Shown piece by piece: positions 42,211 through 53,067 of a DNA stretch of 64,000 bases. Below the pieces are notes generated by a model. The model searched no databases. It was given only the letters and a program-made list of their open reading frames with translations, and was not told the DNA's origin. The stretch covers positions 24,321,201-24,385,200 of the forward strand of contig OX463835.1 of assembly GCA_949825045.1 (NCBI GenBank), read 5' to 3'. This stretch comes from Argyresthia goedartella. Lineage: Eukaryota > Arthropoda > Insecta > Lepidoptera > Argyresthiidae. Each line of letters starts with the position of its first letter. Within the stretch, counting starts at the first letter, position 1. The position numbers and the translations under genes are program-made.

Positions 42211-44447
42211 TCTGTCATTTATTAAAAAAAATATATGAAAAGGAAACGCTATAATGTTTTTTAATTCCTGAAGTACATATGTTTATCTATAAAGTAAACG
42301 ATTACATAAAAATATCAGGTTATATAGTACCTATTTTCTAGAGACACAAAATAATAACTAACTGTTTTAGGTGTAGGGTTGACGACATAAATTTATCTTT
42401 ATTTTCATACTAAAAATTCAAATTCACAATATTAACTGATTGCAAATACATGTTTATATTTCTCATTCCTTCTGTTTCTCTCTTTCTTTTCTCCCTTTAT
42501 TTATTTATTCAATTTTTATTCCATTAATGCAAACTACTTTATTTTACTTTTCCGTAACAAGTCTACCTTCTCAAAACTCACATCACAATGTTCTTAAAAT
42601 CATTGGGTATACATCTTCATTCCAAACTAACAAAATATTCTCTCTTTTCTTATACAAACGCTATCAATCAAAGTCTCTTTTTTTTCTCACTTCATATAGG
42701 TACTTTTATTATTTATTTATTTATCGACGTCATAAGTTACTTTCTTAACATATTAACTATCTGGCTCCAGGTCTACCTGCCTGAGCCTGCTCCTACTCGA
42801 GAGCTTATAAGGTTATCGATATCCCACGTTCTCACAAAGGAAGTTCGTTCACGTCATGGTCGAAGCGAAGGATTCGTGCCTTGTACCTTTGAGACTTTGC
42901 TGAAAATACAATGACATATCGGTCTCGCCAATAGTCACGTACCACACTAAAAACATAACTTCTACTCAATCCATACGAATCCTTCGAATTTTAAGATATT
43001 CTGTAAAGATTGGATGATCAGTCCAACTTTTCTCTAAAACTTAACAAACGAAGTGTTCCCAACTAACTTGCTCTGTGGCCTAGAGTAACATATCCTGCAC
43101 ATTCCACACCTTCTCTCAAATTCATACTTTTTATTCCTAACAACAACAAACACCAACATTCCCAAATCCAAACAAAATCAACATTCCTATGTAATACTAT
43201 CAAAAAACTGAAAAATTTCAAATATGAAATAAACCTTCATAACAACGATTAACTTAATTTCATTCCATTTCCATACTTTTCAACTCTCAATATGTTGACA
43301 AGAAAAAGTGACCAGATCCGCTGGTCAGACTATAATTATATTAATAGACTCGATTGCAATCTGTAAAATAAAATAAACGTAAATGCAATCTCGAAACAAT
43401 CTTTTGTATTAAACTAACGTAAGTGGTTCCGTCGTTAGTAATATATTTTAAATCTGAGGTTAAACTACTTTATCTGTTAATTATTCTGAAAAACTAATGA
43501 AACATAAAAATCTGAACACACAAAAAAAATAACCAGTTATCTTCTCTCTAAGACGTACTTATTTAGCGTACTAAATATTTATTACACACACTCAACTGAT
43601 TTTCATACATACTCATACTATTAAAATTAATTTCATACTGTAATTAAAAAAATGGTTCCAAACTTTATCTCTTTGCTCTCTCTTTATCCTAAGCTTGCTT
43701 TCTATCATTCATTACCTTTTACGTATCTCCCATATTAGTCAACTGAAACTAAAATCTTTCGCTCTATACAAGTCGGACTGTAGTAACATGAACTTATAAT
43801 AACAATTACTTTACGTCTGTAATCGAAACAAGTGTTCAGTTCTACCTAATTTGGATTCTTCTGCAGTGTTGCATGTCCATATTTAGATTGCCTGCGAACA
43901 CTGTATTGAATTACTTGGAAAAACTGTGACTGTTACCAAGTCATGAAACATTTATGTACTTGATTGTACATTTGGAGTAAATTTGAATTATGAGCAATAA
44001 TTTAATAAAATAGTAGAACGGCTATAAAACAACAAAACTTTTATCTTCTTACTTCACACATTAAACCACATTCTTCCCATATTTCTTAAAATCGTCTCCT
44101 CCAAAAATAAACTACTATCCAAATCCTCATCCAAAATAACTCGTGTCAAACTAATTCAATTTACTTTACGGCCTTCATAAATCTCTCCATTCCCATAAAA
44201 AAAAACTGTTATCAAACAATTATTCATACTTCTCTTGCTAACTGTACTGTACTACCTACTAACTTTTCATTCTATGTATTCTTCCAAATATTCTTTACTT
44301 TATGCAATCATCCTCGGAAAAAAAAAACGGTGTATCTATTGATATTGTTTTGTATCGTCAACCCTATGTCAAAAATACAAAAATCCGCCTAGCGTGATTT
44401 TAAATCGACAATTAATAAACATTACTTACATATTATTTCTATTTACT
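42211..44447. other. Internal DNA of the LTR element, no recognisable genes
   Basis: AT-rich with only short frames. The frames at 42440-42914 are T-rich and hydrophobic by composition. On the minus strand, 42780-42910 might be a worn coding piece, but I cannot match it to gag or pol. Confidence 0.5.
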
Positions 44448-44545
44448 AGTGCCCTTATATGGTTCGGTGTCTTATGACGGGTATCGCCATGGGCGGTCGT
44501 TACAATGTTTACCTATACCTACTTACTTAAGGTGGTCACACTACA
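44448..44545 (-). repeat. Truncated 5' LTR of the non-coding LTR element
   Basis: Matches the inner 98 bp of 39890-40159 and ends ...GGTCACACTACA, followed by the AGTT duplication and resumed LINE N2 codons. The outer 170 bp, and with it the primer-binding junction, is missing. Confidence 0.85.
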
Positions 44546-44989
44546 AGTTGGTTTAGTTCCAATACGCCAGTCTTTGACGCGCCGAGTAGCCGTTATATTG
44601 CGTTAAAAGGTGTCTCTGTAATGTTAATCCTATACATGTTTAAAACAGACAATTTTTTAAATAAAATGTTTAACAGTTACTGTGAAAGTTACAAACAACA
44701 ATTTGTGCGTATAATTAACCCGAAACTAATATCTGGGAAGCAATAATTAGTGTGTGAAACTGGTGAATACAACAATCACGCGTTAAGTGCATGGATCAGC
44801 TGAAAGCGCGGTGCCAAGCGACTTTCGCAGTTACGCGAGCGCCATAAGTATCATCTTCGTATGCAGCACCGAGCCAACAGTCGCCAGCAACAGCGGCGGT
44901 GAGTCATCCTCGCGCGCTAATCACCACCCGCCGATCGAGCATAGAATATAAAATTCAGAAGCGACAACAGAATTTGTCTCTGAGAGAAT

Positions 44990-46569
44990 AATGATGAAGT
45001 GTAGTGTGTGCGCGGGAGTCCTCTTCAATAGCGAATTGCTCAAATGTGTCATCTGCAAAGACACTTGCAACTAGTGTTACCATGTGGAAAAATGAAAATT
45101 CCGGAGATTAGGCCTGAATTGTATTGGAAATTCCTGAGATTTTGTGGTAATTTCATTAAAACGTAATGGAACTCTACAACCTATATTTACAATAGGCTGT
45201 TCGATCTCTTAGTTACTGGAGAGTTTACAAGAACGAACTAGACATAGCCTGCCTTGGTGTTGATTTTATTTGTAATTTGTGATTTTAGTTAGACTGTTTG
45301 ATCTCTTAGTTTTTAATAAGAATATATTGACGATTTGCTCGGTTTTAATGAAAATTCCTGAATTCCGGAGATCTTACGACAATTCCAGAGTTCCGGAGAT
45401 TGGTGTAAAAGTCCGGAGATCTCAGGACAATTCCGGAGATATGGTAACCCTACTTATAACCATAATTGCGCCAACATCACTTCGGCTTACTACTAAGGGA
45501 ATCTCGCAAACCTACATAATACGTTTTATGCCAAACATGCAAAACTGGTAAAGGAAAAAGTAAAGGCAACGACTTATCTCCCATCAAAACTGAGTCGAGC
45601 GCGATGGTATTTCAATCAGTGCCCGAGAACATCAGTACTCCAGATACGAGTACCACACATAACGATTCCGCATACATCACTCACAGAGCTCCAAGAAAGT
45701 TATGTACCCAAGAGTCGCTCCTGGATATATTATATCAGAGCCTACCCAACATGGGTATAGACTATGTAGACAAAAGACATTTGCTGCAAGAAAATCAAAA
45801 ACTGCGCGCGGAATTAGATAAAGCCAATAGAGAAATAGAGATATTGAACATGGATAACAGTGGGCTAAAGAAAGTTGTCACGGACTACAAGAAGAAGGTC
45901 GACCTATATAAAGCTGTCGGAGCCGGTAGTGAGCAAGCAGAGTATGCAAAATGACCCCGTTAAATTTTTTTTCGCCTCAATACCGAAACATTAGACCTAA
46001 TATGACGAGAATAGGGTACCCTAGGACATCCCCCCGAGAATACACAAATAATATAGTGCAGCATTTAGACACAACCATCACAACCAGGCTAAACTTAAGT
46101 CTCGATGCCACCGACACCCAGCCCTCATCATAACACAGAGCACGAGTCCACTCCCTACACAACGCGTCGAGTCCCCAAGTGCGATTGCGGATGCTGGTGC
46201 AGATGGTCGAGGTTCAAACGCCCAGCTGTCACAGGTGCAACCCCACCTTCTACAAGACGACGAATGCCGGAGCACGATGACGGATTCTGCTGCAGCTAAA
46301 TCTCGAGCAACCACAAACGAGGCATGCAATGGAAGCCGGGTGGATAGAAAAAGGGAGTACGGCAACATAAAACCAAGAATACTTATACTGGCAGACGAAA
46401 GTGGTTGTGGTTTAAATAAAAAGTTAATGACACTGTTAGGAGGTAAATTTTGTGTACAATCCGTTATAAAACCTAGTGCTACTCTTGACCAAGTGATGGA
46501 ATCACCCAACGGGTATAAAGACTTCACAAGAAGTGATTGTGTCATAGTGTTAGCTGGAGAAAACGATAA
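44990..46569 (+). pseudogene. CR1-B ORF1, part 1: PHD-like finger, coiled coil, SGNH-like
   Basis: From the ATG at 44990: KCSVCAGVLFNSELLKCVIC, the first half of a PHD-like zinc finger, split by the MITE; the second half (HNCANITS, KHAK) is read after 45462. The frame 45604-45954 is a coiled coil (LLQENQKLRAELDKANREIE). After shifts near 45950 and 46200, the frame to 46569 has the SGNH-like start PRILILADESGCGLNKKL, then VIKPSATLDQVM and VIVLAGEND, cut by the BEL element. PHD plus esterase ORF1 is a known CR1-type architecture; the GDS nucleophile is replaced by ADE here. Broken several times. Confidence 0.8.
45074..45460. mobile_element. MITE-like element with GGAGAT repeats
   Basis: Imperfect inverted ends GTGTTACCAT (45074) and ATGGTAACCC (to 45460), flanked by TA at 45072-45073 and 45461-45462. 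Inside, TTCCGGAGAT-type motifs recur five times, mostly near the right end. It interrupts the PHD-finger codons of CR1-B ORF1. The TA duplication fits a Tc1/mariner-type MITE; superfamily assignment is tentative. Confidence 0.65.
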
Positions 46570-46717
46570 TGTTGGGAAAAGATTGAAGGAGATGAAACTC
46601 ACGTGTCATCCTCTTCTTTTCTTCTACCCATGCGTGAGTGGATAAAGGGAATGGAAGGTAAAGGATAAATTGGCATAGGCGCGAAATTTGAATCCTACTC
46701 CTATTCTACACCTAACA
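46570..46717 (-). repeat. BEL 3' LTR with 246-bp internal deletion
   Basis: Shares the outer 50 bp (TGTTGGGAAAAGATTGAAGG...) and the last 98 bp with 52674-53067, but jumps from ACTCACG straight to TGTCATCCTC, losing about 246 bp. Confidence 0.9.
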
Positions 46718-46887
46718 TAACCGCCTCCCGAAAGAGCTATTGAGCTCTTTCAGATAATATTCCTTAAGATGAATTTCCTTAAGATGATTTTCATTATATA
46801 TTTTTTTTAAATCTTATCTAAATTTAAAACTAGTTGATTTTCCTTACCTAAGTACAAAATAAAACATATAAAGCTCATGTCACTAAC

Positions 46888-48465
46888 CTAATTGTCAAAC
46901 GTTGGTAGTGGACAAACCTTTGACAACGATCTGAGACAAGACCCAGAGCTCGTTTTCAGTTCGACCACATGAATGACACCGTCTGAGCCGGGATGTAGAG
47001 CGGTGACTCTCCCTTTACGCCACTGGAGAGGCGGTAAATTGTCCGATTTTATGAGAACTAGATCTCCCAATTGAAGACTGGGGATAGGCTTACACCACTT
47101 CATGCGTTGTTGTAAATTGTGCAAATACTCTAGCTGCCATCTACGCCAGAAATGTTGTGTTATTTGTTGTATGAGTTGCCAACGGTTGAGGCGAGAGATG
47201 GGTGTGTCATTGAAATCATACTCTGGTAGAGAATTTAGCGGTTGACCTATGATGAAATGACCGGGTGTTAGCGCATCGAGAGTGTTTGGATCACTTTACA
47301 AGGGACATAGAGGTCGAGAATTAAGCACAGCCTCGATCTTTGCGAAGACGGTACTCAACTCTTCGAATGTGAGAATACGCTCTCCTATTGTACGTTTTAG
47401 TAAGCCTTTAGCAGACTTGATAGCTGATTCCCAAAGTCCGCCCATATGAGGACTATATGGAGGATTCATATGCCAGTTGACGCTAACCTTCACAAATTCA
47501 AAATTGATGTCTTTCTGATTTCGATCCCAGAAAGACTCTACCTCGCTTAGGTAGCGTTTGGCGCCTTGGAAATTCTTTCCGCAGTCAGTAAAGCAGTCCG
47601 TCACCATTCCCCTTCTCGACACGAAGCGATGAAAGCAAGCTAGAAAAGCGTTCATCAAAAGTTCTGTCACGACTTCAAGGTGGACTGCCTTGACAGCGAG
47701 ACAGACGAATAAGCAGAGATACGCTTTCGTTGTCTTAGCATTGCGCAATGTAGAGACTTTCACAAGGAAAGGTCCCCCGAGATCGATGCCGACCTTGATG
47801 AATGGGCGTGCTTCACGGACTCTACTTGGAGGTAGATCGCCCATGAAGGGCTCCAGAGGTTTGGCCTTAAGCCGATGACAGCGGTGACATTTGAAAATTA
47901 CATGTCGAACCACACGTCGAGCCGATAATATCCAGAACCTCTGGTGAAGAATGTTTATCAGACACGCAGGTCCCGCATGTAAATTGACCTGGTGATAATG
48001 CTCGATGATAATGTTTGTCAGATGGTGTGCCTTGGGCAACAAAAGCGAATGCTTGACTGCATAAGGTAAGTTGGAGTGCTTAAGTCTCCCGCCGACGCGT
48101 AGGAGACCTTCTGAATCTAGGAACGGGTGGAGACGAGCGATTGGTCCCTTCAACAAACCGTTCCCTTGAAGTGCTTTGAGGTGATCAGCAAAGACTTCCC
48201 CTTGCACCAACTTGATGGCCTTATGCAAAGCATCTCGCAGCTCTTGAGCTGCAAGTAAACCTGATACCTTGATTTTGGGATTGCGAGTGTTGTGGATGAA
48301 GCGCAACACCCACGCGAACACACGCTGCAATACAGTCAGAGAACTGAAACGAGTAATCAGTGAAAAGGAAACAGTTCCTTCACCTTTATCTTCCTTGCCG
48401 ACGTTAAATGTAGAGACGGCCATCTCTGAAACCTCGTCGACTGGCTGGATGTCGGCAGGCCATGA
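46888..48465 (-). pseudogene. BEL/Pao integrase and C-terminal domain
   Basis: Minus strand, in frame with one stop at 47296-47298. The zinc-binding part (IIEHYHQVNLHAGP...CHRCHRLKAKPLEP), the integrase catalytic core with Asp in KVGIDLGGPF, Asp in FTDCGKNFQGA (normally DNG; the Asn is Cys here) and Glu in GGLWESAIKSAKGLLKR are followed by the C-terminal DUF5641-type domain (LGDLVLIKSDNLPPLQWRKG) to the stop at 46888-46890. Integrase joins element cDNA to the chromosome. A further stop at 48466-48468 separates it from RNase H. Catalytic residues remain, but the polyprotein is cut. Confidence 0.9.
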
Positions 48466-48468
48466 TTA

Positions 48469-48954
48469 TGTATCTTTTTTCAGCCATGGTGGGGACCACC
48501 ACAGCTCATGAGAGACGACGTCCATTGGCAACAATCCCCTACTCGCACAATCGGCTGGATTGAGTGCGGAGGGCACATAGCGCCACTTCACCAACGGGAC
48601 GAGGCCTTGGATCTGAGTAACTCTATTCCCCTCATAAGTCTGGAGCTTATGAGGAGGAGTTCGAAGCCAGACCAGAACAATGCTGGAATCACACCAGGCG
48701 ACGGTGTCAGAAATGTCAATCCTACTACCTAAAACTCCTTTGACATGACATACCAGCCGAGCGAGGAGTACGGCTCCTGAAAGCTCGAGGCGTGGTATGG
48801 TCAGCTTTTGTTTGATTGGAGCGACTCTAGATTTCGCTAGAAGCAAATGCACTCCTACCTCACCAGTAGAATCGACCACCCTTAAATACACGACGGCGGC
48901 AAACCCCTTTTCCGACGCGTCACAGAAACCTAGAAGCGCACAACACAAGGGTTG
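48469..48954 (-). pseudogene. BEL/Pao RNase H, downstream copy of duplication
   Basis: Minus strand. Contains LLGFCDASEKGFAAVVYLR, with the first RNase H acidic residue, LLAKSRVAPIKQKLTIPRLE, the ISDTVAWCDSSIVLVWL motif and RYVPSALNPADCASRGL. The first 75 or so codons repeat those of the RT-side copy at 48955-49178 because of a 224-bp tandem duplication; since 224 is not a multiple of three, RT and this part are out of frame. Ends at the stop 48466-48468. Confidence 0.88.
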
Positions 48955-49178
48955 AAAACTTCTTTGACATGACATACCAGCCGAGCGAGGAGTACGGCTC
49001 CTGAAAGCTCGAGGCGTGGTATGGTCAGCTTTTGTTTGATTGGAGCGACTCTAGATTTCGCTAGAAGCAAATGCACTCCTACCTCACCAGTAGAATCGAC
49101 CACCCTTAAATACACGACGGCGGCAAACCCCTTTTCCGACGCGTCGCAGAAACCTAGAAGCGCACAACACAAGGGTTG
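48731..49178. repeat. 224-bp tandem duplication in BEL RNase H
   Basis: 48731-48954 and 48955-49178 are direct copies (both start AAAACT[C/T]CTTTGACATG and end ACAAGGGTTG) differing at only a couple of bases. The period is 224 bp. It shifts the pol frame, so it postdates the element's active state. Confidence 0.93.
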
Positions 49179-50369
49179 TCTACTTAGGATGAACCTTGGT
49201 ATTTGAGGAATTTTCAGGGAGCTGAAACCACCCACGAAGGAATCCCAGACGTTGGCGATTTCTTCGGGCAGTTGATCATCCCATGATACATCATGAGCCC
49301 ACAAACGCTGCATGATCGCCTTTGCGTAAAATGTAACCGGTGCCAAATATCCACAAGGGTCGTCAATCCTAGCGATATTTGAAAGTATTTGCCTTTTAGT
49401 ATTGCACGGACCCAAATGTCCGACATGATAAACGAAACTATCGGTCCTAGAGTTCCATTCAATCCCGAGAATTTTAAAAATGTTGTCCCCTGATTCTTCG
49501 AATCGAAGGGGCGCTTCAAGATGATCAGACGGATAGCCTTCCAACACCTCGGCGCTGTTACTCGACCACTTCCTCACTGAAGAGCCTCCTTGAGCCAACA
49601 CATCGACCACCTGTGCTGCAAAACTCTGGCTGACTGTGATGACATCATCGACGAAGGTGTCTTCCTGCAGAACTCTAGCAGCCTCGGGATGCGTGGCTTC
49701 GTTGAGTGTGGCGAGCTCGTGTACGACTCGAATCGCTAAGTAGGCGGCGCTAGAAACCCCGTAAGTCACAGTCGTGAGCTCAAACTGTTGTAAAGGACGA
49801 TGCGGTGATTCGCACCAAAATATAGTCTGGAACCTGCAGTCGTCATCGTGCATCCGGATCTGCCGATACATTTGTTTTATATCGCAGGTGAACACGATGG
49901 GATGCGTCCTGAAACGTAAAATGATGTCCTCTATATTTTGTTGCAACTTGGGACCCGGCATCAAAACCTGATTGAGCGACACGCCTGAGCTACTAGCCAC
50001 TGATGCGTCGAACACAGCCCTCAGTTTGGTTGTACTACTACTCTCCTTTAAGATTCCATGGTGGGGAATGAAGTACCTTTCCTTTGTAGAGACATCATAT
50101 ATTGGGCGCATGTGACCTGTCTCTAGATAGTCGGCCATGAAATCTACATACATTTCCTTGAGTTTGACGTCTCTGAGAAGCTTTTGCTTCAAATTGTGGA
50201 AGCGCCTCAGAGCGTTATTGCGAGTTTCCCCTAGAGGTTTTTGAATTGGCTTGAACGGTAAACGAACCATAAACCTTCCTGTGACATCTCGTGTATGAGT
50301 CTCTACAAAATGTTTTTCACACAGCCGATTCTCTGGATCCTGTAAAACCTTGGAAGGTACCTCCTCGAC
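48955..50369 (-). pseudogene. BEL/Pao reverse transcriptase
   Basis: Minus strand, in the same frame as gag-protease but separated by a TAG at 50370-50372. RT motifs: RYFIPHHGILKESSSTTKLR, AVFDASVASSSGVSLNQ, IVFTCDIKQMYRQIRMHDDD (first catalytic Asp), LTTVTYGVSSAAYLAIR and catalytic TFVDDVI. The connection region follows (GYLAPVTFYAKAIMQRLW), then the start of RNase H. It runs into HVKEVFNPCVV and stops at 48930-48932 as a result of the tandem duplication. Otherwise well preserved. Confidence 0.92.
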
Positions 50370-52313
50370 CTACCAGAACCTGGTTAACACCGAGTCCAAG
50401 TCGACAGTGCAGGACAAAGACACTACTTGATGACACGACGAACTCTCCACGGGAGCTCTACCCATCAAAACCCAGCCAAATATAGAACCATGGGCGACTG
50501 GCATTCCCTTATCCAGCTGCAGTCTCCTTCCATCGAATATTTGATTAAAAAGATCCATTCCTATCAATAAATCTATGGGACTAGGAACCGAGAAGAATTT
50601 GTCTGCGAGAGAGACATCCTTGCAAGTCTCTATCACCTCAGCAGACACCTTAACAGTGGGGAGTGACCCCGAAATTCGTCTAATGACGATCGCTGACGTT
50701 ACCAGTGGAGACCCTTTACCTTGTAGAGAATGAATAGAACATTGAATGCTTCCACCGGTACGCTGTTGTTCCTTACCGCCTAAACCATACAGTATACCAG
50801 AAGTTGAGCGAGGTAGTCGCAACTTCTGTGCCAAACACTCTGTCACAATAGAGACTTGAGAACCACTGTCTATAAGGGCCCTTGCAGTGTGAAGGTTACC
50901 GCTGATGTCTTGGACACCCACCAGAGCTGTACCTAGTAGCATGGTAGATTCACCCTGAATACCATAAATACCTTGAGGTTGGACTGTGGAGTTTAAAGTC
51001 GACACAGCAGCCTCGTTTGCCGATGACTCTGGAGTGGGTTCCACCTTAGATTGGTTGTTTCCTATGTGGAGCTTAGAATGATGGCGACCTTGGCATGTAG
51101 AGCAGCTGCTCTTGGACATGCATGATGTAACCTTATGATTTCGTAGACAATTAAAACAAAGTCTGTTTGCCATGACAAACTCCCTACGTTGAGTTGGTGT
51201 CATAGAATTGCATTTCTCACATGCATATAGACCATGTTCCCCTTGACACATGATACAAGCAGGTGCGCTAACAGTAAATGAAGATTTGGGTGGGTTAGTG
51301 TGTGTGACACTAGAACCGCTAGTGTGTGTTCCCTTGGCCCCGGTGGCAGTGACAGATTCCAAAACTCTGAGCTGAGTTTCCAAAAAGTTTAGTAAGGTGT
51401 CATATTCTGGAATGTCATTCGGTGAACCGCCATGAGCAAGTTCGAACCGTCTGCGTAGATCGACGGGAAGCTTCCTTAGTGTTGTATGAAGTAGTACAAA
51501 ACTCCATGATTGGACGTTGAACCCTAGTGCGGATAACGCCTGTAGTCCTTCCTTGAGAGTATTCACTAATTTGCGCAAACCAACATTGTAATTAGATTTA
51601 TCGTTAAGTGAAGACATTGTGAGAATGTTCTCCAAATGTTTGTCAGTAATAAACCTTTTATTTTGATACCGGTCAACAAGAATTTGATATGCCACTATGT
51701 AATTTGCATCAGAAAGCTCCAAGTGTTTGATAAGATTTAACGGCTCCTTATCCAAAACGCTAATTAAGTAGTGCATTTTCTGGACACTACCCAGCTCAGA
51801 GTTTTGGTGTATCAAACTGTCAAAGAGAGCAATGAAGTTTTGCCATTCAGTGTAATTGCCGGAGAAACGAGTCAAACTTATCTTCGGTAAACAAAATTGT
51901 TTTGTCTTTATAACCCCTTGATTTGATGTGTTTGTGTGTGTCTGTGTTTCGTCTATCAGAGATTGTTGTAATACTTGTATAGAGTAATACATGTCACTGA
52001 ATTTGCAAAACCTCTGCTCTGTTTCATTCTGCAAAGCCTCATCATTACACATTGTCATGATGTCGGTGTAAGCCTTTTGATAACGTTCGCGAAACGTATC
52101 TAAATCCTTGTATCGTGCTTTGAATTGAGAAACGAGCGCTGAATCTAGCGGCTTTTGAACACTTAGTTTGTACGCAATGTTATAAAGGTTTGACATGAAC
52201 TTCTCATAAGTACTCATTGCTAAAGCATTCGCCCGTAAAGTTGGGTCCAATGCAAGGCTAGGCTTGATAGGATTCATTTCAATATCTGACGAGGGTCTAT
52301 CTTCCGAATTCAT
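50370..52313 (-). CDS. BEL/Pao Gag-protease frame
   Basis: 647 residues from the ATG at 52311-52313. Gag includes the DUF1759-type region (LPKISLTRFSGNYTEWQNFI, about residues 142-161), then Cys-rich knuckles (CIMCQGEHGLYAC; CFNCLRNHKVTSC; CSTCQGRHHSKLH) for RNA binding. The aspartic protease active site is ARALIDSGSQVSIV (about residue 475), followed by the DUF1758-type end SIFGWVLMG. It stops at 50370-50372, where the polyprotein would normally run into RT, so this is a truncated product of a dead element. The frame itself is undamaged, suggesting recent death. Confidence 0.9.
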   Translation of the reverse strand: MNSEDRPSSDIEMNPIKPSLALDPTLRANALAMSTYEKFMSNLYNIAYKLSVQKPLDSALVSQFKARYKDLDTFRERYQKAYTDIMTMCNDEALQNETEQRFCKFSDMYYSIQVLQQSLIDETQTHTNTSNQGVIKTKQFCLPKISLTRFSGNYTEWQNFIALFDSLIHQNSELGSVQKMHYLISVLDKEPLNLIKHLELSDANYIVAYQILVDRYQNKRFITDKHLENILTMSSLNDKSNYNVGLRKLVNTLKEGLQALSALGFNVQSWSFVLLHTTLRKLPVDLRRRFELAHGGSPNDIPEYDTLLNFLETQLRVLESVTATGAKGTHTSGSSVTHTNPPKSSFTVSAPACIMCQGEHGLYACEKCNSMTPTQRREFVMANRLCFNCLRNHKVTSCMSKSSCSTCQGRHHSKLHIGNNQSKVEPTPESSANEAAVSTLNSTVQPQGIYGIQGESTMLLGTALVGVQDISGNLHTARALIDSGSQVSIVTECLAQKLRLPRSTSGILYGLGGKEQQRTGGSIQCSIHSLQGKGSPLVTSAIVIRRISGSLPTVKVSAEVIETCKDVSLADKFFSVPSPIDLLIGMDLFNQIFDGRRLQLDKGMPVAHGSIFGWVLMGRAPVESSSCHQVVSLSCTVDLDSVLTRFW

Positions 52314-52673
52314 GACAAAATCTATCGAAATGTAACACAGAAACTCGAAACCTATTGTTTGTTTACTTTTGTTTGACGTTTGATTGAAGTGAGTGAATAA
52401 ATGACAATTACCGATTCAGTATTGCTAGTAAAAATAATATAATGGGTGCGTTCCAGTAGTGCAGGTTGGTTCCGATTTTCCTAACCTTTACTAAATCGGA
52501 TCCTACAACAATATTGTGGAACAAGCACAACTATGCATATCTACCCCCGAACTATGAATAAAAGCAAAATTACCTTGAAATACGAAAAATGATGATTCAC
52601 GATTAGAATTTGATGAATTAGAATGACAAAAAGGGAAAATAACAGGGATATTCGGTTGAAGGACCACGAAGGA

Positions 52674-53067
52674 TGTTGGGAAAAGATTGAAGGAGATGAA
52701 ACTCACGCGTGCTCCTCTTCGCTGGTTCAATGATGAGTCTGAGGCTTCTGGTGTTCTTGCCTGATTTGAGTGGGCTTCAATCACTTTCCGTTCATCGGGT
52801 GAGGTTGCTGATTCTCCTTATCGCGACGGTTGTAAGGCGACGCGAAGACTCGAGCCCATAGAAAAGCAGTTGACGGGACAAAACGGTAATGTCGACCGAA
52901 CCGATCCGTGGCGCACTCGGAAGTCGTGGCAAAAGTGTGGTGTCTATGACAGCTGTCATCCTCTTCTTTTCTTCTACCCACGCGTGAGTGGATAATGGGA
53001 ATGGAAGGTAAAGGATAAATTGGCTTAGGCGCGAAATTTGAATCCTACTCCTATTCTACACCTAACA
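52674..53067 (-). repeat. BEL 5' LTR, full length
   Basis: 394 bp with TGTTGGG...CCTAACA ends; carries the segment missing from the left LTR. The 360-bp gag leader (52314-52673) follows it on the minus strand and shows no gene. Right flank GATAA is the target duplication. Confidence 0.9.

Larger units (their letters stand above)
39890..44545 (-). mobile_element. Non-coding LTR retrotransposon inside LINE N2
   Basis: A complete LTR at 39890-40159 (270 bp, TGTAGTGTG...CACACTACA) and a truncated second LTR at 44448-44545 flank about 4.3 kb. A purine tract (minus strand AAGGGGAAAGG, plus 40160-40171) adjoins the first LTR, so that one is the 3' LTR and the element is on the minus strand. AGTT at 39886-39889 and 44546-44549 is a 4-bp target duplication; removing the element rejoins N2 codons. 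I find no gag or pol, so it is either non-autonomous or gutted. It contains the hAT-like element 40508-42202. Confidence 0.82.
46570..53067 (-). mobile_element. BEL/Pao LTR retrotransposon inside CR1-B ORF1
   Basis: LTRs at 46570-46717 (internally deleted, 148 bp) and 52674-53067 (394 bp) begin TGTTGGG and end CCTAACA. The 5-bp duplication GATAA lies at 46565-46569 and 53068-53072. Minus-strand order is gag, protease, RT, RNase H, integrase, C-terminal domain: the BEL/Pao order, with integrase after RT. Nearly everything is in one frame broken by three stops and a tandem duplication. A purine-rich tract (minus GGGAGGCGG, plus about 46721-46729) precedes the 3' LTR. No envelope-like frame is present. 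Confidence 0.95.

Noticed and set aside
42440..42914. Phe/Ser/Leu-rich frames that resemble a small membrane protein
   Set aside because: Hydrophobicity follows from T-rich DNA inside the LTR element; no start context, domain or relative is recognisable.
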